The notes: generated from the sequence alone by a model not told the origin. A stretch of DNA of 57,700 bases from an uncultured Eubacterium sp. (GCA_948579355.1 CAPAOV010000019.1:1-57700); one strand, 5' to 3'. Shown: positions 8,479 through 18,400, numbered from the stretch's first letter. Program-made: numbers and translations.

Positions 8479-9567
8479 TTAAGCCGCCTCCTTTCTGTTT
8501 ACTGTTATCTTTTTCCACAATTTCGAAGCTTTCTCGCGTACAATTGGTGCGCTGACTACTACCAGAATAATAACGATAACAGCCTTATATGCTTTCAGTG
8601 CAGCAGAATCTACTCCCATCGCCTGCAGAGTAGTTGTCAGGTACTGAATTACATATGCGCCAAGAATAGAAGCCACCATATTAAACTTACCGCCGCTAAG
8701 TGCATTTCCACCTAAGGCCACCGCCAGAATGGCATCCATCTCGATATCCTTCGCAATAACGGAGTAGTTAATGGTAGAAGTTCTTCCAACTTTCACAAGT
8801 GCGGCAATTGCCACACATAAACCTAAAATTACAAAAGCCAAAAATTTAATAAACGCCGGATTCAAACCGTTCAGACGCGAAGAACTTTCATTGATACCTA
8901 CCGACTGTGTATATAAGCCGAGGTTCGTAAACTTCAATACCAAAAACATAATTATAATACATAAAATAGCGACAAATATCGGCGTCGGTACCGGAATGCC
9001 GGGTATAAATCCACCGATATAACCAAGGGACGGCTCGCTGACAACCGGCAGCGTGTTATTATTAACCCACGAAGCAACGGAGCGTCCCGCTGTATACAGT
9101 ATCAACGTCGCAATCATCGGCTGTATTCTGAATATTGATACCAAAACACCGTTGAATGCTCCAAACAGCATACATACCACACAGGCAACTAAAAACGCAG
9201 TCAAAATGCTTGCCTGCAGTTGCTCCGGTCGCGGATTACTGCCGCAAAGAACACGCAGTATCACACTACCGCCAATAGCAATAGCCGCGCCGACACTGAT
9301 ATCCTGACCACCGGAAGCCGCCGTTACTAACGTCATTCCCATTGCCAAAATTGCAAGCTCTGAACCAAAGTCTAAAATTGTAACCAACTGTCCTTTCAGA
9401 ACCAGATTGCCGACACTATTCGGCTCCAATGTAATTCCAAAGAAAGATGGGTCAACAATCAGATTAAAAATGGTCAGCAAAAGAAGTGTTGCAATCGGAA
9501 TGAAAATTTGCTTTCTCACAATCTTTCCTAATACTACAGATATTCCTGTTGCTTTTTTTGCTGTCAC
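8479..9567 (-). CDS. CUT2 sugar ABC permease, YtfT-like
   Basis: This 362-residue membrane permease is the partner of the YjfF-like protein. It shows the same family motifs, SGGQDISVGAAIAIGGSV near residue 85 and DAILAVALGGNALSGGKFN in the coupling loop. It has a basic N-terminal tail before the first helix and a basic C-terminal tail. Its start codon shares one base with the stop of the ATPase gene, indicating tight translational coupling. The two permeases are expected to form a heterodimeric channel. Confidence 0.9.
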   Translation of the reverse strand: MTAKKATGISVVLGKIVRKQIFIPIATLLLLTIFNLIVDPSFFGITLEPNSVGNLVLKGQLVTILDFGSELAILAMGMTLVTAASGGQDISVGAAIAIGGSVILRVLCGSNPRPEQLQASILTAFLVACVVCMLFGAFNGVLVSIFRIQPMIATLILYTAGRSVASWVNNNTLPVVSEPSLGYIGGFIPGIPVPTPIFVAILCIIIMFLVLKFTNLGLYTQSVGINESSSRLNGLNPAFIKFLAFVILGLCVAIAALVKVGRTSTINYSVIAKDIEMDAILAVALGGNALSGGKFNMVASILGAYVIQYLTTTLQAMGVDSAALKAYKAVIVIILVVVSAPIVREKASKLWKKITVNRKEAA

Positions 9568-11087
9568 TATTTCTCACCTCCGGCAATTGTATTCATTATC
9601 TTCGTCTGTGTCAAATCTTCGCCCGTAAGTTCACCGACCACTTTTCTGTCACGCATGACAATCAGTCGTGAACAAGTACGCAGCATTTCGTCTGTTTCGG
9701 AAGAAATAAAGGTCACACTCATTCCCTCTGAGGCAAGTTTTAAGACAAGCTTCTGTATCTCGATTTTAGTACCTACATCAATTCCTCGCGTAGGCTCATC
9801 CAAAATCAAATAATCCGGATTCGTCAGCAGCCATCTCGCCAAAATTACTTTCTGCTGATTTCCTCCTGACAGAGATTTGATTGGCGTCTCATCCGATGCC
9901 GTCTTTATTGAAAGCAACTTTATGTATTCTTCCGCAAATTTCTTCGCCTGCGCTTTAGAAAACGGTTTGAAAAATCCTTTTCTCACCTGCAGGGCAAGAA
10001 TTATATTATCCCGAACCGACAAATCGCCGACAATACCATCCCTCTTACGGTCTTCCGGAAGATAGGCAATATTGTTTTTCATCGCATTTATCGGTTTCGT
10101 AATCTTCACCGGTTTACCTTTTACTTTTACTGAGCCGCCCATTACACGGTCAGCTCCAAAAATTGCCCTGACGCATTCGCTTCGTCCGGAGCCTAACAAT
10201 CCGGTAAATCCATTTACTTCACCTTTATTAATATGGAAATCAAACGGTTTGATTCCCGCGTTACTAACTAAGCCTGCCGCTTCATATACAGGAACACTGT
10301 TATCATCTTCGGAGTATGTTTGCTCCTCACCCTTAATATCTGACATATCGTCTAATTCCTTACCGAGCATCTTCGATACCAACTGCACTCGCGGAAGGTC
10401 TTTAATCAGATATTCACCTACCAAAGTACCATCTCGTAAAACTGTAATCTTATCGCACACTTCATATACCTGGTCCAAAAAGTGTGTTACAAAAATAATA
10501 CCTACCCCGCGGGATTTCAAATCTCTCATCAACCCGAAAAGCTTTTGCACTTCCTGCTCGTCGAGGGAAGATGTCGGCTCATCCAAAATCAATACCCGAC
10601 ACTGCATATCAACCGCGCGCGCAATTGCCACCATCTGCTGCACTGCCAGAGAGCAGCTTGCCAACTGCTGTGTAGCTTTTGCCGGAATATCTAACGAGCG
10701 CAAAATCTTTTCCGCGTCGCGATTCATCTTTTTCCAATTCTGGCCCATTCCTTTTGTTCGTCCGATGAACATATTCTCTGCGACCGATAAATTAGGACAA
10801 AGTGTAATCTCCTGATACACTGTACTGATACCGATATTTTGAGCATCCTGTGGAGAACGAATGGAGACTTCTTTATCATGTCCTTTCATAAAAATCTTTC
10901 CGTCGTCCTTGGAATAGACGCCGGTCAGGACTTTTATCAGAGTTGATTTACCTGCTCCGTTTTCACCCATCAAAGCGTGAATTTCACCCTCACACAAAGT
11001 AAAGTCCACATTTTGCAAGGCGCGGACTCCGGGAAAGCTCTTATTAATATCTCTCATTTCCAAGATAGCGTTATCTTTCACCGTCAA
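9567..11087 (-). CDS. CUT2 sugar ABC ATPase, YtfR-like
   Basis: This 506-residue double ATPase belongs to the RbsA/YtfR/MglA family. The N-terminal nucleotide-binding domain has Walker A GENGAGKST, signature CSLAVQQMV and Walker B RVLILDEPTSSLD. The C-terminal domain has the usual degenerate Walker A region (LLGSGRSE), signature LSGGNQQKV and Walker B YLILDEPTRGID. This arrangement is standard for CUT2 importers, where one polypeptide supplies both ATPase halves. It lies 105 bases downstream of the binding-protein gene, past an intergenic hairpin that probably sets lower expression for the membrane components. Confidence 0.93.
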   Translation of the reverse strand: MTVKDNAILEMRDINKSFPGVRALQNVDFTLCEGEIHALMGENGAGKSTLIKVLTGVYSKDDGKIFMKGHDKEVSIRSPQDAQNIGISTVYQEITLCPNLSVAENMFIGRTKGMGQNWKKMNRDAEKILRSLDIPAKATQQLASCSLAVQQMVAIARAVDMQCRVLILDEPTSSLDEQEVQKLFGLMRDLKSRGVGIIFVTHFLDQVYEVCDKITVLRDGTLVGEYLIKDLPRVQLVSKMLGKELDDMSDIKGEEQTYSEDDNSVPVYEAAGLVSNAGIKPFDFHINKGEVNGFTGLLGSGRSECVRAIFGADRVMGGSVKVKGKPVKITKPINAMKNNIAYLPEDRKRDGIVGDLSVRDNIILALQVRKGFFKPFSKAQAKKFAEEYIKLLSIKTASDETPIKSLSGGNQQKVILARWLLTNPDYLILDEPTRGIDVGTKIEIQKLVLKLASEGMSVTFISSETDEMLRTCSRLIVMRDRKVVGELTGEDLTQTKIMNTIAGGEK

Positions 11088-11114
11088 TTCACTCCTTTAT
11101 TTTATTTAAAAGAA

Positions 11115-11155
11115 ATGCGGTACAGGCGCATGAAATCCATGTGGTCGTACCGCAT
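11115..11155 (-). promoter_or_regulatory. Intergenic hairpin between binding protein and ATPase
   Basis: A 9-bp perfect stem, ATGCGGTAC (11115-11123) with GTACCGCAT (11147-11155), lies just after the binding-protein gene and has no T run. Such hairpins commonly stabilise the upstream mRNA and allow surplus binding protein relative to transporter subunits. Confidence 0.6.
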
Positions 11156-11192
11156 ATAAGTATTACAGAATTATTTTGACTAAGCTTTACAA

Positions 11193-12200
11193 TTAGATAC
11201 CAAACTTCTCAATCTCTTCGTCTGTAATTTCTTTAGCATCAAAGCCTTTCTCTTCCATGTAAATCTTCTTCTCAGGAATAGACTCGCCTTTCTGCAGCTT
11301 CTTGATGATTTCATCAAGAGTCTCAGCCTGGAATGGGTTACACTGGCCATCATAGTTCCAGTTACCTTTCTTAAGCTCCTGCAATGCCCATTTGTTGCAG
11401 TCAAAGCCCATAACGATTACATCTTTGCCAACGCCGTGAGATATATTCGCTTTGTCAAGAGCCGCTACAGCTCCCTTAGCCATGTCGTCGTTCTCTGCAT
11501 AGATAACATTGAATGTTTTCTTAGCGTCGATTGCAGTCTGTACAATCTGCTGTGCAGTCTCCATATTCCAGTCTGCTGCCTGCTGTGCAACAATCTTCCA
11601 GTTCTTGTCAGCTTTTACCTGCTTATCCAAAGCACCGGTACGACCCTGCTGTGCGGCACTACCCATTTCACCCTGAATATGAATAATTTCATATTTGTCA
11701 AGATTCTGTTTCTTCAGCCATTCTACTGCTGTTTCACCCTCTTTGTCCATGTCGGAAACAACGCCTGCTTCATAAAGGCTCTCATCTGCATCTACGATAC
11801 GGTCGAAGAGAATAACTTTTGTTCCTGCGTCTTTTGCTTCTTTCAATACAGTATCCCAACCGGAAGTACCTGCTGCGGAAAGAAGAAGATAATCTACTTC
11901 ATCCTGAATCATCTTCTGAGCCTGCTGCATCTGCTCATCGTTCTTTTTACTGTAAGCAAAAGATGCATCATAACCGTTTTCCTTCGTGAACTTCGCTTGC
12001 AAGTCCTTGTCGTTAGCGGTACGGTAACCGGACTCATTCGGGTCATTGTTGATAATACCAACTTTGATTAATTCACTAGAACCGGAATCAGCCGGCGCAT
12101 CATTGGAACCACTTGTCGGTTTGTCCTCACCGCCACATGCAGTTAAGCCTACGAGCATCATTGCTGCCATTAAAATGGCAAAAAGTTTTTTCATTTTCAT
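11193..12200 (-). CDS. Sugar-binding lipoprotein of the CUT2 importer, YtfQ-like
   Basis: This 335-residue extracytoplasmic binding protein has a periplasmic-binding-protein type 1 fold. The signal peptide ends in the lipobox LTACG, so the mature protein should be a lipoprotein starting at that cysteine. A low-complexity Gly/Ser/Asp linker follows, then the two-lobe sugar-binding domain (EMGSAAQQGRTGALDKQ; YAENDDMAKGAVAALDKA). The latter resembles the YtfQ 'NDxMAxGAxxAL' signature. It is the first gene of the operon and has a strong ribosome binding site. Substrate specificity cannot be fixed from sequence alone. Confidence 0.88.
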   Translation of the reverse strand: MKMKKLFAILMAAMMLVGLTACGGEDKPTSGSNDAPADSGSSELIKVGIINNDPNESGYRTANDKDLQAKFTKENGYDASFAYSKKNDEQMQQAQKMIQDEVDYLLLSAAGTSGWDTVLKEAKDAGTKVILFDRIVDADESLYEAGVVSDMDKEGETAVEWLKKQNLDKYEIIHIQGEMGSAAQQGRTGALDKQVKADKNWKIVAQQAADWNMETAQQIVQTAIDAKKTFNVIYAENDDMAKGAVAALDKANISHGVGKDVIVMGFDCNKWALQELKKGNWNYDGQCNPFQAETLDEIIKKLQKGESIPEKKIYMEEKGFDAKEITDEEIEKFGI

Positions 12201-12254
12201 TGAAAATAACCTCCAAACATTATATTCTCAAAGATGTGTCCTTGAGTTGAAGAT

Positions 12255-12263
12255 ATTATACCA
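12255..12263 (-). promoter_or_regulatory. Extended -10 promoter of the CUT2 operon
   Basis: The minus strand reads TGG-TATAAT, a perfect -10 with the extended TGn element, 55 bases before the binding-protein start. No good -35 is visible, which suits an activator-dependent promoter. Confidence 0.6.
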
Positions 12264-12283
12264 TGTATCAATAACATACTAAA

Positions 12284-12316
12284 TGATATATATGGAACAC
12301 AAATTGATATAAATGG
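12284..12316. promoter_or_regulatory. Tandem direct repeats upstream of the CUT2 promoter
   Basis: TGATATATATGG (12284-12295) and TGATATAAATGG (12305-12316) are 21 bases apart, two helical turns. They lie about 40 and 60 bases upstream of the predicted transcription start, the classical place for a tandem activator site. No regulator gene is adjacent. Confidence 0.45.
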
Positions 12317-12525
12317 CATTCGATAATCATTTTTCCGTTTCCGATTCCACCTCTTCCCACACTTTCCTTTTCATGGGAAAACCGCAGAAAATCGCTATAA
12401 TTAGCAGTCGTTGCGGACAACAAACACCGCCGTTCTTTCTCGTCGGGTCTATCAGGTACCCCCTAATATCATTCCTTTCCAACGAACATAAAATGATATT
12501 TTTCTGCAAAATTTTTCAAAAAGCT

Positions 12526-12543
12526 TAAATTTAATTAAATTTA
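12526..12543. repeat. 18-bp perfect AT-only palindrome
   Basis: TAAATTTAA is followed directly by its own inverted copy TTAAATTTA, giving a perfect 18-base palindrome. It lies in the 440-base gap between the CUT2 promoter and the small ORF at 12639. It could be an operator for the small ORF or chance in AT-rich DNA. Nothing else convincing is seen in 12317-12620. Confidence 0.3.
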
Positions 12544-12638
12544 ATAAATAATCTGCATATAAATAGAAGATACTATGAGCAGCAGGTCAGTTTGGCAGGC
12601 ATACAGCAAGTTAGCAGAAAATGGAGGAAAAGGCAACT

Positions 12639-12806
12639 ATGAACGATAAACAGACATTTAGCAACTGCCACAGAACTTCCGGCGGCAAAAACAAAAAAAC
12701 TAATATTCCCGGCGCTTCTGTGGACGCCGAACAGGATTCTTCCACTTCCAAATACGTTGTCAGGGACGATGACAGGGAGCGGAAAGACGGCCCCGGTGGT
12801 GACTGA
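12639..12806 (+). CDS. Small hydrophilic protein of unknown function
   Basis: This is a 55-residue ORF on the plus strand between two minus-strand operons. GGAGG lies at 12623-12627, eleven bases before the ATG, and a further purine-rich stretch sits closer. The product has no hydrophobic segment and is rich in Asp, Lys, Ser and Gly. It contains a lone Cys-His pair near the start (SNCHRT) and ends in a charged stretch closing with KDGPGGD. I do not recognise it. Its stop sits inside a hairpin shared with the stop of the ABC-F gene on the other strand. It may be a true small protein or a modified-peptide precursor; no maturation enzyme is adjacent. Confidence 0.4.
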   Translation: MNDKQTFSNCHRTSGGKNKKTNIPGASVDAEQDSSTSKYVVRDDDRERKDGPGGD

Positions 12807-12816
12807 TTCACCACCG
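12794..12816. terminator. Hairpin over two convergent stop codons
   Basis: CGGTGGTGA (12794-12802) pairs with TCACCACCG (12808-12816). The hairpin contains the stop codons of the small plus-strand ORF and of the ABC-F gene, which end one base apart. There is no clear T run on either side, so its strength as a terminator is doubtful. Confidence 0.45.
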
Positions 12817-14376
12817 TCCGCCCTCCTGTTCCTGCTCTTTCTGCCAATTACATAGTTTGCAGCCATCTTCGGATAATTCATAAATGGTATCGCAGACTTC
12901 CGTCATATATTTGCGGTCATGGGATACACTGATAATCGCTCCAGAAAATTCTTTTAACATCTTGCGGATAACCGGATTGGATAACGGAGAAAAATTTCTC
13001 GTAGGTTCATCCAGAATCAGCACATTTGCCTTTTCTACACATATAGAAAGAAGAAACAATTTGGCTTTCTGTCCACCGCTTAACTCTCCTATCGGATGTT
13101 CCATCTCCTCTTTTGTAAATTTCAAGCTTCCCAAAAAAGTTCTGATTCTTGTCTGCTCTTCCTTATCTCCCGTAACACTCAGATAAGAGAGCGGAGTATT
13201 TGCAAAGTTCATTCTATCTCTGTAGTCTTGCGGCATATAAACGGCCCGTATATCCTTTCTCGGTAAAAGCTCCTCTGCTGCCAGTTTCAGCAATGTCGTC
13301 TTTCCCACACCATTTCTGCCGATGATACATACTTTCTCCGGCCCTCTTATCTCCAAGTGAATATCTTTTGTGAGACACCTGTCTCCCACACACACTTCCT
13401 CCCTTTCCAGATGAAGCACGACTTTCCCCTGCGGTATCTTATCCGTTTTCGCAAACTGAAAGAAAATCGCCTCCTCCACATCCGGTATCTCTGTCATCGT
13501 ATCAAATTCTTTGTCAAAACGGCGCTCCATGGATTTTACCGCTTTCATCTTCTTCTTTAACAGCCTCGCCCCACCGGGGTCCTGTCTCGTAATAGTCTCC
13601 TGCTGATATGCCACTTTCTGCTCTATGCGGCGGAGTTTTTCCTGTCTGGACTGATATTCGCTCCGCTCCTTTTTTGCCAACTGCTCCTGCTTTTGCAGAC
13701 TGCGGTTTCTCTCCTCTGCATATTCGCGATACCCCATATTACAGATGGTATGTCTCGGTTTTCTTTTCTTCCTTATCATTTCCAGATGGATAATACGGTT
13801 GGCGGTTCTTTCCAACAGCGTCTCATCATGGGAAATAAACAATACCGCTCCTTTCCAGTTGCAGATAAACTTCTCCAGCCACGTCAGCGTCTGCAAATCA
13901 ATGTCATTCGAGGGTTCGTCGAGCAAAAGGACAGTCGGCCGCCTGCACAACATGCGCACAAATTGTAATTTCACTTTTTCCCCGCCGGATAAAGTACCCA
14001 TCTTCTGCTGCGAATACAAAACCTCCGGCGGCAATTTCAACCGACTTGCCATTGCGGCAAGTTCCTTTCCATTACAGTTGTAGAACGCCGGCTCCTCGCA
14101 GAGAAATTCATAGACAGACATTTCCTTTTCCCCGCATGACAATTCCTGTTTTACATAGCCCAAAACGCAGTCGTTCCTATTTATCTCTCCGCGGCAATCT
14201 GCGTATCCCTCTATCCATTTTTCATCATATATATATTGTAGCAAGGTGGACTTTCCATTGCCCTCCTCACCGATAAGCGCCGCTTTATCCCCGTCGTTGA
14301 GATTCAGGGAAAAATCGCAAACCAGTTCTCGCAAATCCTGTTTGTTTGTAATACACAAATTTTTTATTTGTAACAT
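12808..14376 (-). CDS. ABC-F family ATPase, probable ribosome protection protein
   Basis: This is a 522-residue soluble protein with two ABC domains and no membrane segments. ABC1 has Walker A GEEGNGKST, signature LSGGEKVKLQF and Walker B VLLLDEPSNDIDL. A long, highly charged linker (about residues 200-295) carries the helical hairpin that in ABC-F proteins reaches the ribosomal peptidyl-transferase centre. ABC2 has GRNGVGKTT, LSGGQKAKLFLL and VLILDEPTRNFSPLSN. The NFSPLSN variant after the second Walker B recurs in clostridial antibiotic-resistance ABC-F proteins, as I recall the family. An attenuator-like leader with a micro-ORF lies upstream, the hallmark of inducible resistance ABC-F genes. 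Which antibiotic it relieves is unknown, and a housekeeping translation role is possible. Confidence 0.88.
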   Translation of the reverse strand: MLQIKNLCITNKQDLRELVCDFSLNLNDGDKAALIGEEGNGKSTLLQYIYDEKWIEGYADCRGEINRNDCVLGYVKQELSCGEKEMSVYEFLCEEPAFYNCNGKELAAMASRLKLPPEVLYSQQKMGTLSGGEKVKLQFVRMLCRRPTVLLLDEPSNDIDLQTLTWLEKFICNWKGAVLFISHDETLLERTANRIIHLEMIRKKRKPRHTICNMGYREYAEERNRSLQKQEQLAKKERSEYQSRQEKLRRIEQKVAYQQETITRQDPGGARLLKKKMKAVKSMERRFDKEFDTMTEIPDVEEAIFFQFAKTDKIPQGKVVLHLEREEVCVGDRCLTKDIHLEIRGPEKVCIIGRNGVGKTTLLKLAAEELLPRKDIRAVYMPQDYRDRMNFANTPLSYLSVTGDKEEQTRIRTFLGSLKFTKEEMEHPIGELSGGQKAKLFLLSICVEKANVLILDEPTRNFSPLSNPVIRKMLKEFSGAIISVSHDRKYMTEVCDTIYELSEDGCKLCNWQKEQEQEGGRW

Positions 14377-14462
14377 ATATCCAGCTCCTCTCCGCCTGAT
14401 ACCGCCGGATATAGATTTTTTTCTTTGCGGACATGCACCACAACCAAAAAGTCTGGAAACGT

Positions 14463-14634
14463 AAAAATCTGCTTTCAGTATAAACCAAAAGCAGATTTTC
14501 TTTCCACAAATATAATGTTCTCCGGAACATTAAATAATCTACATTCGGCATCACAAGAACATCCGGTTATTTTCCGGATATAACTATGTCTTCTGCTCTT
14601 TCTGTAAATTATTTAATAATCATTCCACACCTCC
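14463..14634 (-). promoter_or_regulatory. Attenuator-like leader of the ABC-F gene
   Basis: In transcript order there is a ribosome binding site and a four-codon ORF (14609-14634), a segment ATTAAATAAT within that ORF, its exact complement ATTATTTAAT (plus-strand 14529-14538), a 7-bp hairpin (14514-14520 with 14525-14531), and a 12-bp perfect stem (14464-14475 with 14488-14499) followed by five T. The complement overlaps the 7-bp hairpin, so the pairings exclude one another. This is the layout expected when a ribosome stalled on a leader ORF switches a terminator. Confidence 0.55.
14609..14623 (-). CDS. Leader peptide MIIK before the ABC-F gene
   Basis: Four codons, Met-Ile-Ile-Lys, then TAA. 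A full GGAGG (14630-14634) lies six bases before the ATG, a better site than many genes here have. Its coding bases can pair with a segment 70 bases downstream. It most likely acts as a sensor of ribosome stalling, not as a functional peptide. It begins 25 bases after the carbonic anhydrase stop. Confidence 0.5.
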   Translation of the reverse strand: MIIK

Positions 14635-14647
14635 GAAAAACTACGAT

Positions 14648-15211
14648 TTACTTAAATTCTACCTCACCGCTCTCAATATCATAAACGGCTCCGATTACTT
14701 TAGCATTCGGAAGATTCAGATTATCATTAATCTTCTTTATGCTGTACTCCACATTGAGACAACATGCTTTGTAGTCGTCTTTTTCATTTCCGATTGCCAG
14801 CCGTATCTCATTAGTAATGGATTTTATGTATCCCTCTGCACCACCGGCGATTGCCGCTCCTACTGCACCGCAATGGGTATGACCAAGAACAACTATCAGA
14901 TTGGAACCAAGATGCTCTGCCGCATACTCGACACTGCCGAGCTGGAAATCGTTAATTACATTACCTGCCACACGAATGACAAACAGCTCCCCGATTCCTG
15001 CCGAGAAAATACTCTCCGGTATGACGCGGGAATCCGAGCAGGTTACTACGACTGCATACGGATACTGGCCGTTTTCACAAGTATCTTTGCGAATTTCTTT
15101 TGAAATATCTCCTGTCCCTGTAGCAGCGTTCAGATATTTCTCATTTCCCTGTTTTAATTTTGACAGCGCTTCCTCTGCCGAAAGACTTTCCACTTTCACA
15201 TGTTCCGCCAT
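14648..15211 (-). CDS. Beta-class carbonic anhydrase
   Basis: This 187-residue zinc enzyme interconverts CO2 and bicarbonate. The zinc and catalytic residues are visible: Cys-Asp-Arg in TCSDSRVIPE (about residues 57-66) and His-x-x-Cys in GHTHCGAVGAA (about 110-120). It has no signal peptide and so is cytoplasmic. It is divergent from carB, which consumes bicarbonate, a plausible functional link. The ABC-F leader begins directly after its stop, so the two may share a transcript. Confidence 0.95.
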   Translation of the reverse strand: MAEHVKVESLSAEEALSKLKQGNEKYLNAATGTGDISKEIRKDTCENGQYPYAVVVTCSDSRVIPESIFSAGIGELFVIRVAGNVINDFQLGSVEYAAEHLGSNLIVVLGHTHCGAVGAAIAGGAEGYIKSITNEIRLAIGNEKDDYKACCLNVEYSIKKINDNLNLPNAKVIGAVYDIESGEVEFK

Positions 15212-15345
15212 GATAAAACCCTCCTCGTCTTTTTTAAACAGAGTATACCATCTTTTTCTACAATTGTAAATGCTTCAATTTAATAAGTTTCCACCCTATA
15301 TTCATAGAATTTTTCAAGGAGATAAATGATTGATTTCTGAAAAAA

Positions 15346-15408
15346 TTGTATACATTTTCCTGATTATCCTTTATAATGTATAATTAAGTGTATTCAAAGT
15401 TAACTTAA
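15346..15408 (+). promoter_or_regulatory. carB promoter region
   Basis: Two perfect TATAAT boxes lie at 15372-15377 and 15379-15384. TATACA (15349-15354) is 17 bases upstream of the first. Just downstream, TTAAGT (15384-15389) and ACTTAA (15403-15408) form an inverted repeat around the expected start of transcription, a candidate operator. I see no PyrR- or T-box-type leader. Confidence 0.5.
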
Positions 15409-15430
15409 TATATATGATAAGGAGATTACT

Positions 15431-18400
15431 ATGCCAAAAAGAGAGGACATCAATAAAGTAATGATTATTGGCTCTGGTCCAATTATCATCGGACAGGCAT
15501 GTGAGTTCGATTATTCCGGAACACAGGCCTGTAAAGCACTTCGTAAACTTGGATATGAGATTGTGTTAGTCAACTCAAATCCGGCAACTATAATGACAGA
15601 CCCGGAAATTGCAGACGTGACTTACATTGAACCGTTAAATGTAAACCGGTTAGAGCAGATAATCGAAAAAGAAAGGCCGGATGCCGTTCTTCCAAATCTC
15701 GGCGGACAGTCCGGACTCAACCTCTGTGCTGAACTTGCCAACCAGGGTATTCTTGACAAATACAACGTACAGGTTATCGGTGTTCAGGTCGACGCCATTG
15801 AGCGCGGGGAAGACCGTATTGAATTTAAAAAATCCATGGATGCCATCGGCGTGGAAATGGCAAGAAGTCAGGTATCTTATAGTGTTGAAGAAGCTCTCGC
15901 AATTGCGGACGAACTCGGTTATCCGGTAGTGCTTCGTCCGGCTTATACAATGGGCGGCGCCGGCGGCGGTCTTGTATATAATAAGGAAGAATTAAAAACA
16001 GTATGCGCCCGCGGTCTTCAGGCCAGTCTGGTCGGACAGGTTCTCGTCGAAGAGTCCATCCTTGGCTGGGAAGAACTTGAACTGGAAGTCGTACGCGATG
16101 CCGAGGGCAATATGATTACCGTCTGCTTTATCGAAAACATCGACCCGATGGGAACTCATACCGGCGACTCATTCTGTTCAGCCCCGATGCTGACGATTTC
16201 CGAAGAACTTCAGAAACGCCTGCAGGAACAGGCCTATCGTATCGTAGAATCTGTCAAAGTAATCGGCGGAACTAACGTGCAGTTTGCACACGACCCCGTT
16301 TCCGACCGTATCGTCGTAATTGAAATCAATCCGCGTACATCCCGCTCTTCCGCACTGGCTTCCAAGGCGACCGGCTTCCCGATTGCTCTTGTATCCGCCA
16401 TGCTGGCCGCAGGTCTTACTCTGCGGGATATTGAATGTGGAAAATACGGCACTCTGGACAAATATGTGCCGGATGGGGATTATGTGGTAATTAAATTTGC
16501 CCGCTGGGCATTTGAAAAATTCAAAGGCGTAGAGGATAAGCTCGGCACGCAGATGCGCGCCGTCGGTGAAGTCATGAGTATCGGCAAGACTTACAAAGAG
16601 GCTTTCCAGAAAGCCATCCGCAGTCTTGAGACAGGCCGCTACGGACTCGGCTACGCCAAAGATTATAATACAAAATCCAAAGACGAACTGCTTCTTTTAC
16701 TGAACACTCCGTCCAGCGACCGTCACTTCATTATGTATGAGGCGTTGAGAAAAGGAGCAACGGTTGATGAAATCTTCAATATTACGAAAGTAAAGCACTA
16801 CTTTATTGAGCAGATGAAAGAGCTCGTTATGGAAGAAGAGGAACTGGCTCAGAAGAAAGGCTCTCTTCCATCGGATGAGCAATTAATTTCTGCCAAGAAA
16901 AACGGGTTCTCCGATAAATATCTGAGTCAGATTTTAGATATTCCAGAAGCAGAAATACGCGATAAACGCATTTCGCTCGGCGTTACCGAGGCATGGGAGG
17001 GCGTACATGTAAGCAGTACGCCGGACAGCGCTTATTACTATTCCACATACAATGCCGAAGATAAAAATCCAGTCAATACTAACAAGAAAAAGATTATGAT
17101 TCTCGGCGGCGGCCCGAATCGAATCGGACAGGGTATCGAATTTGATTACTGCTGTGTTCATGCTTCTCTGGCCCTGAAAAAACTTGGCTTTGAGACGATT
17201 ATTGTCAACTGTAATCCGGAAACGGTTTCCACCGATTATGATACTTCGGACAAACTTTATTTTGAGCCGCTCACACTGGAAGATGTTCTCAGTATTTACA
17301 ATAAAGAAAAGCCGCTTGGCGTGATTGCCCAATTCGGCGGGCAGACACCATTAAATCTCGCCGCTGAACTGGAAAAGAACGGCGTGAAAATTCTCGGAAC
17401 TTCTCCGTCGGTAATTGACCTTGCCGAAGACCGCGATTTGTTCCGCGCCATGATGGATAAACTGGAAATCCCAATGCCGGAAGCGGGCATGGCAACAACG
17501 GTTGACGAGGCGCTGAAAATCGCTAATCAAATCGGATATCCGGTTATGGTGCGCCCATCCTATGTTCTTGGCGGACGCGGAATGGAAGTCGTATACGATG
17601 ACGAGAGCCTGTCTGACTATATGCAGGCAGCCGTCGGCGTCACACCGGACAGACCAATTCTTATCGACCGTTTCCTCAACCACGCAATGGAATGCGAAGC
17701 AGACGCTATCAGCGATGGCACACATGCCTTTGTTCCCGCCGTTATGGAGCACATTGAACTGGCAGGCGTGCACTCCGGTGATTCTGCATGTATCATTCCG
17801 TCTGTGCACATCTCGGAAGAAAACGTTACTACGATTAAAGAATATACAAAGAAAATTGCAGAAGAAATGCATGTTAAGGGCTTAATGAATATGCAGTATG
17901 CCATTGAAAACGGCAAGGTTTATGTTTTGGAAGCGAATCCGCGTGCCTCCCGCACCGTTCCGCTTGTATCCAAAGTATGCAACATCCGCATGGTTCCTCT
18001 TGCCACAGATATTATTACTTCCGATATTACGGGCAGACCGTCTCCGGTAGCCGGACTGAAACAGCAGAACATTCCTTACTACGGTGTCAAGGAAGCTGTT
18101 TTCCCATTTAATATGTTTCCGGAAGTCGACCCGCTTCTCGGCCCTGAAATGAGGTCAACCGGTGAAGTCCTCGGCCTGTCCACCTATTACGGAGAAGCTT
18201 TCTTCAAGGCACAGGAGGCAACGCAGACGAAACTTCCTCTCAAGGGAACGGTACTGATTTCCGTCAACCGCAAAGACAAGCCGGAAGTCGTTGAGATAGC
18301 GAATCTGTTTGCAGAAGCAGGCTTCCACATTCTGGCCACGGGCAAGACGCATGAAATTATTACCAATGCCGGTATCGAAGCCGAACTGGTGAAAAAACTG

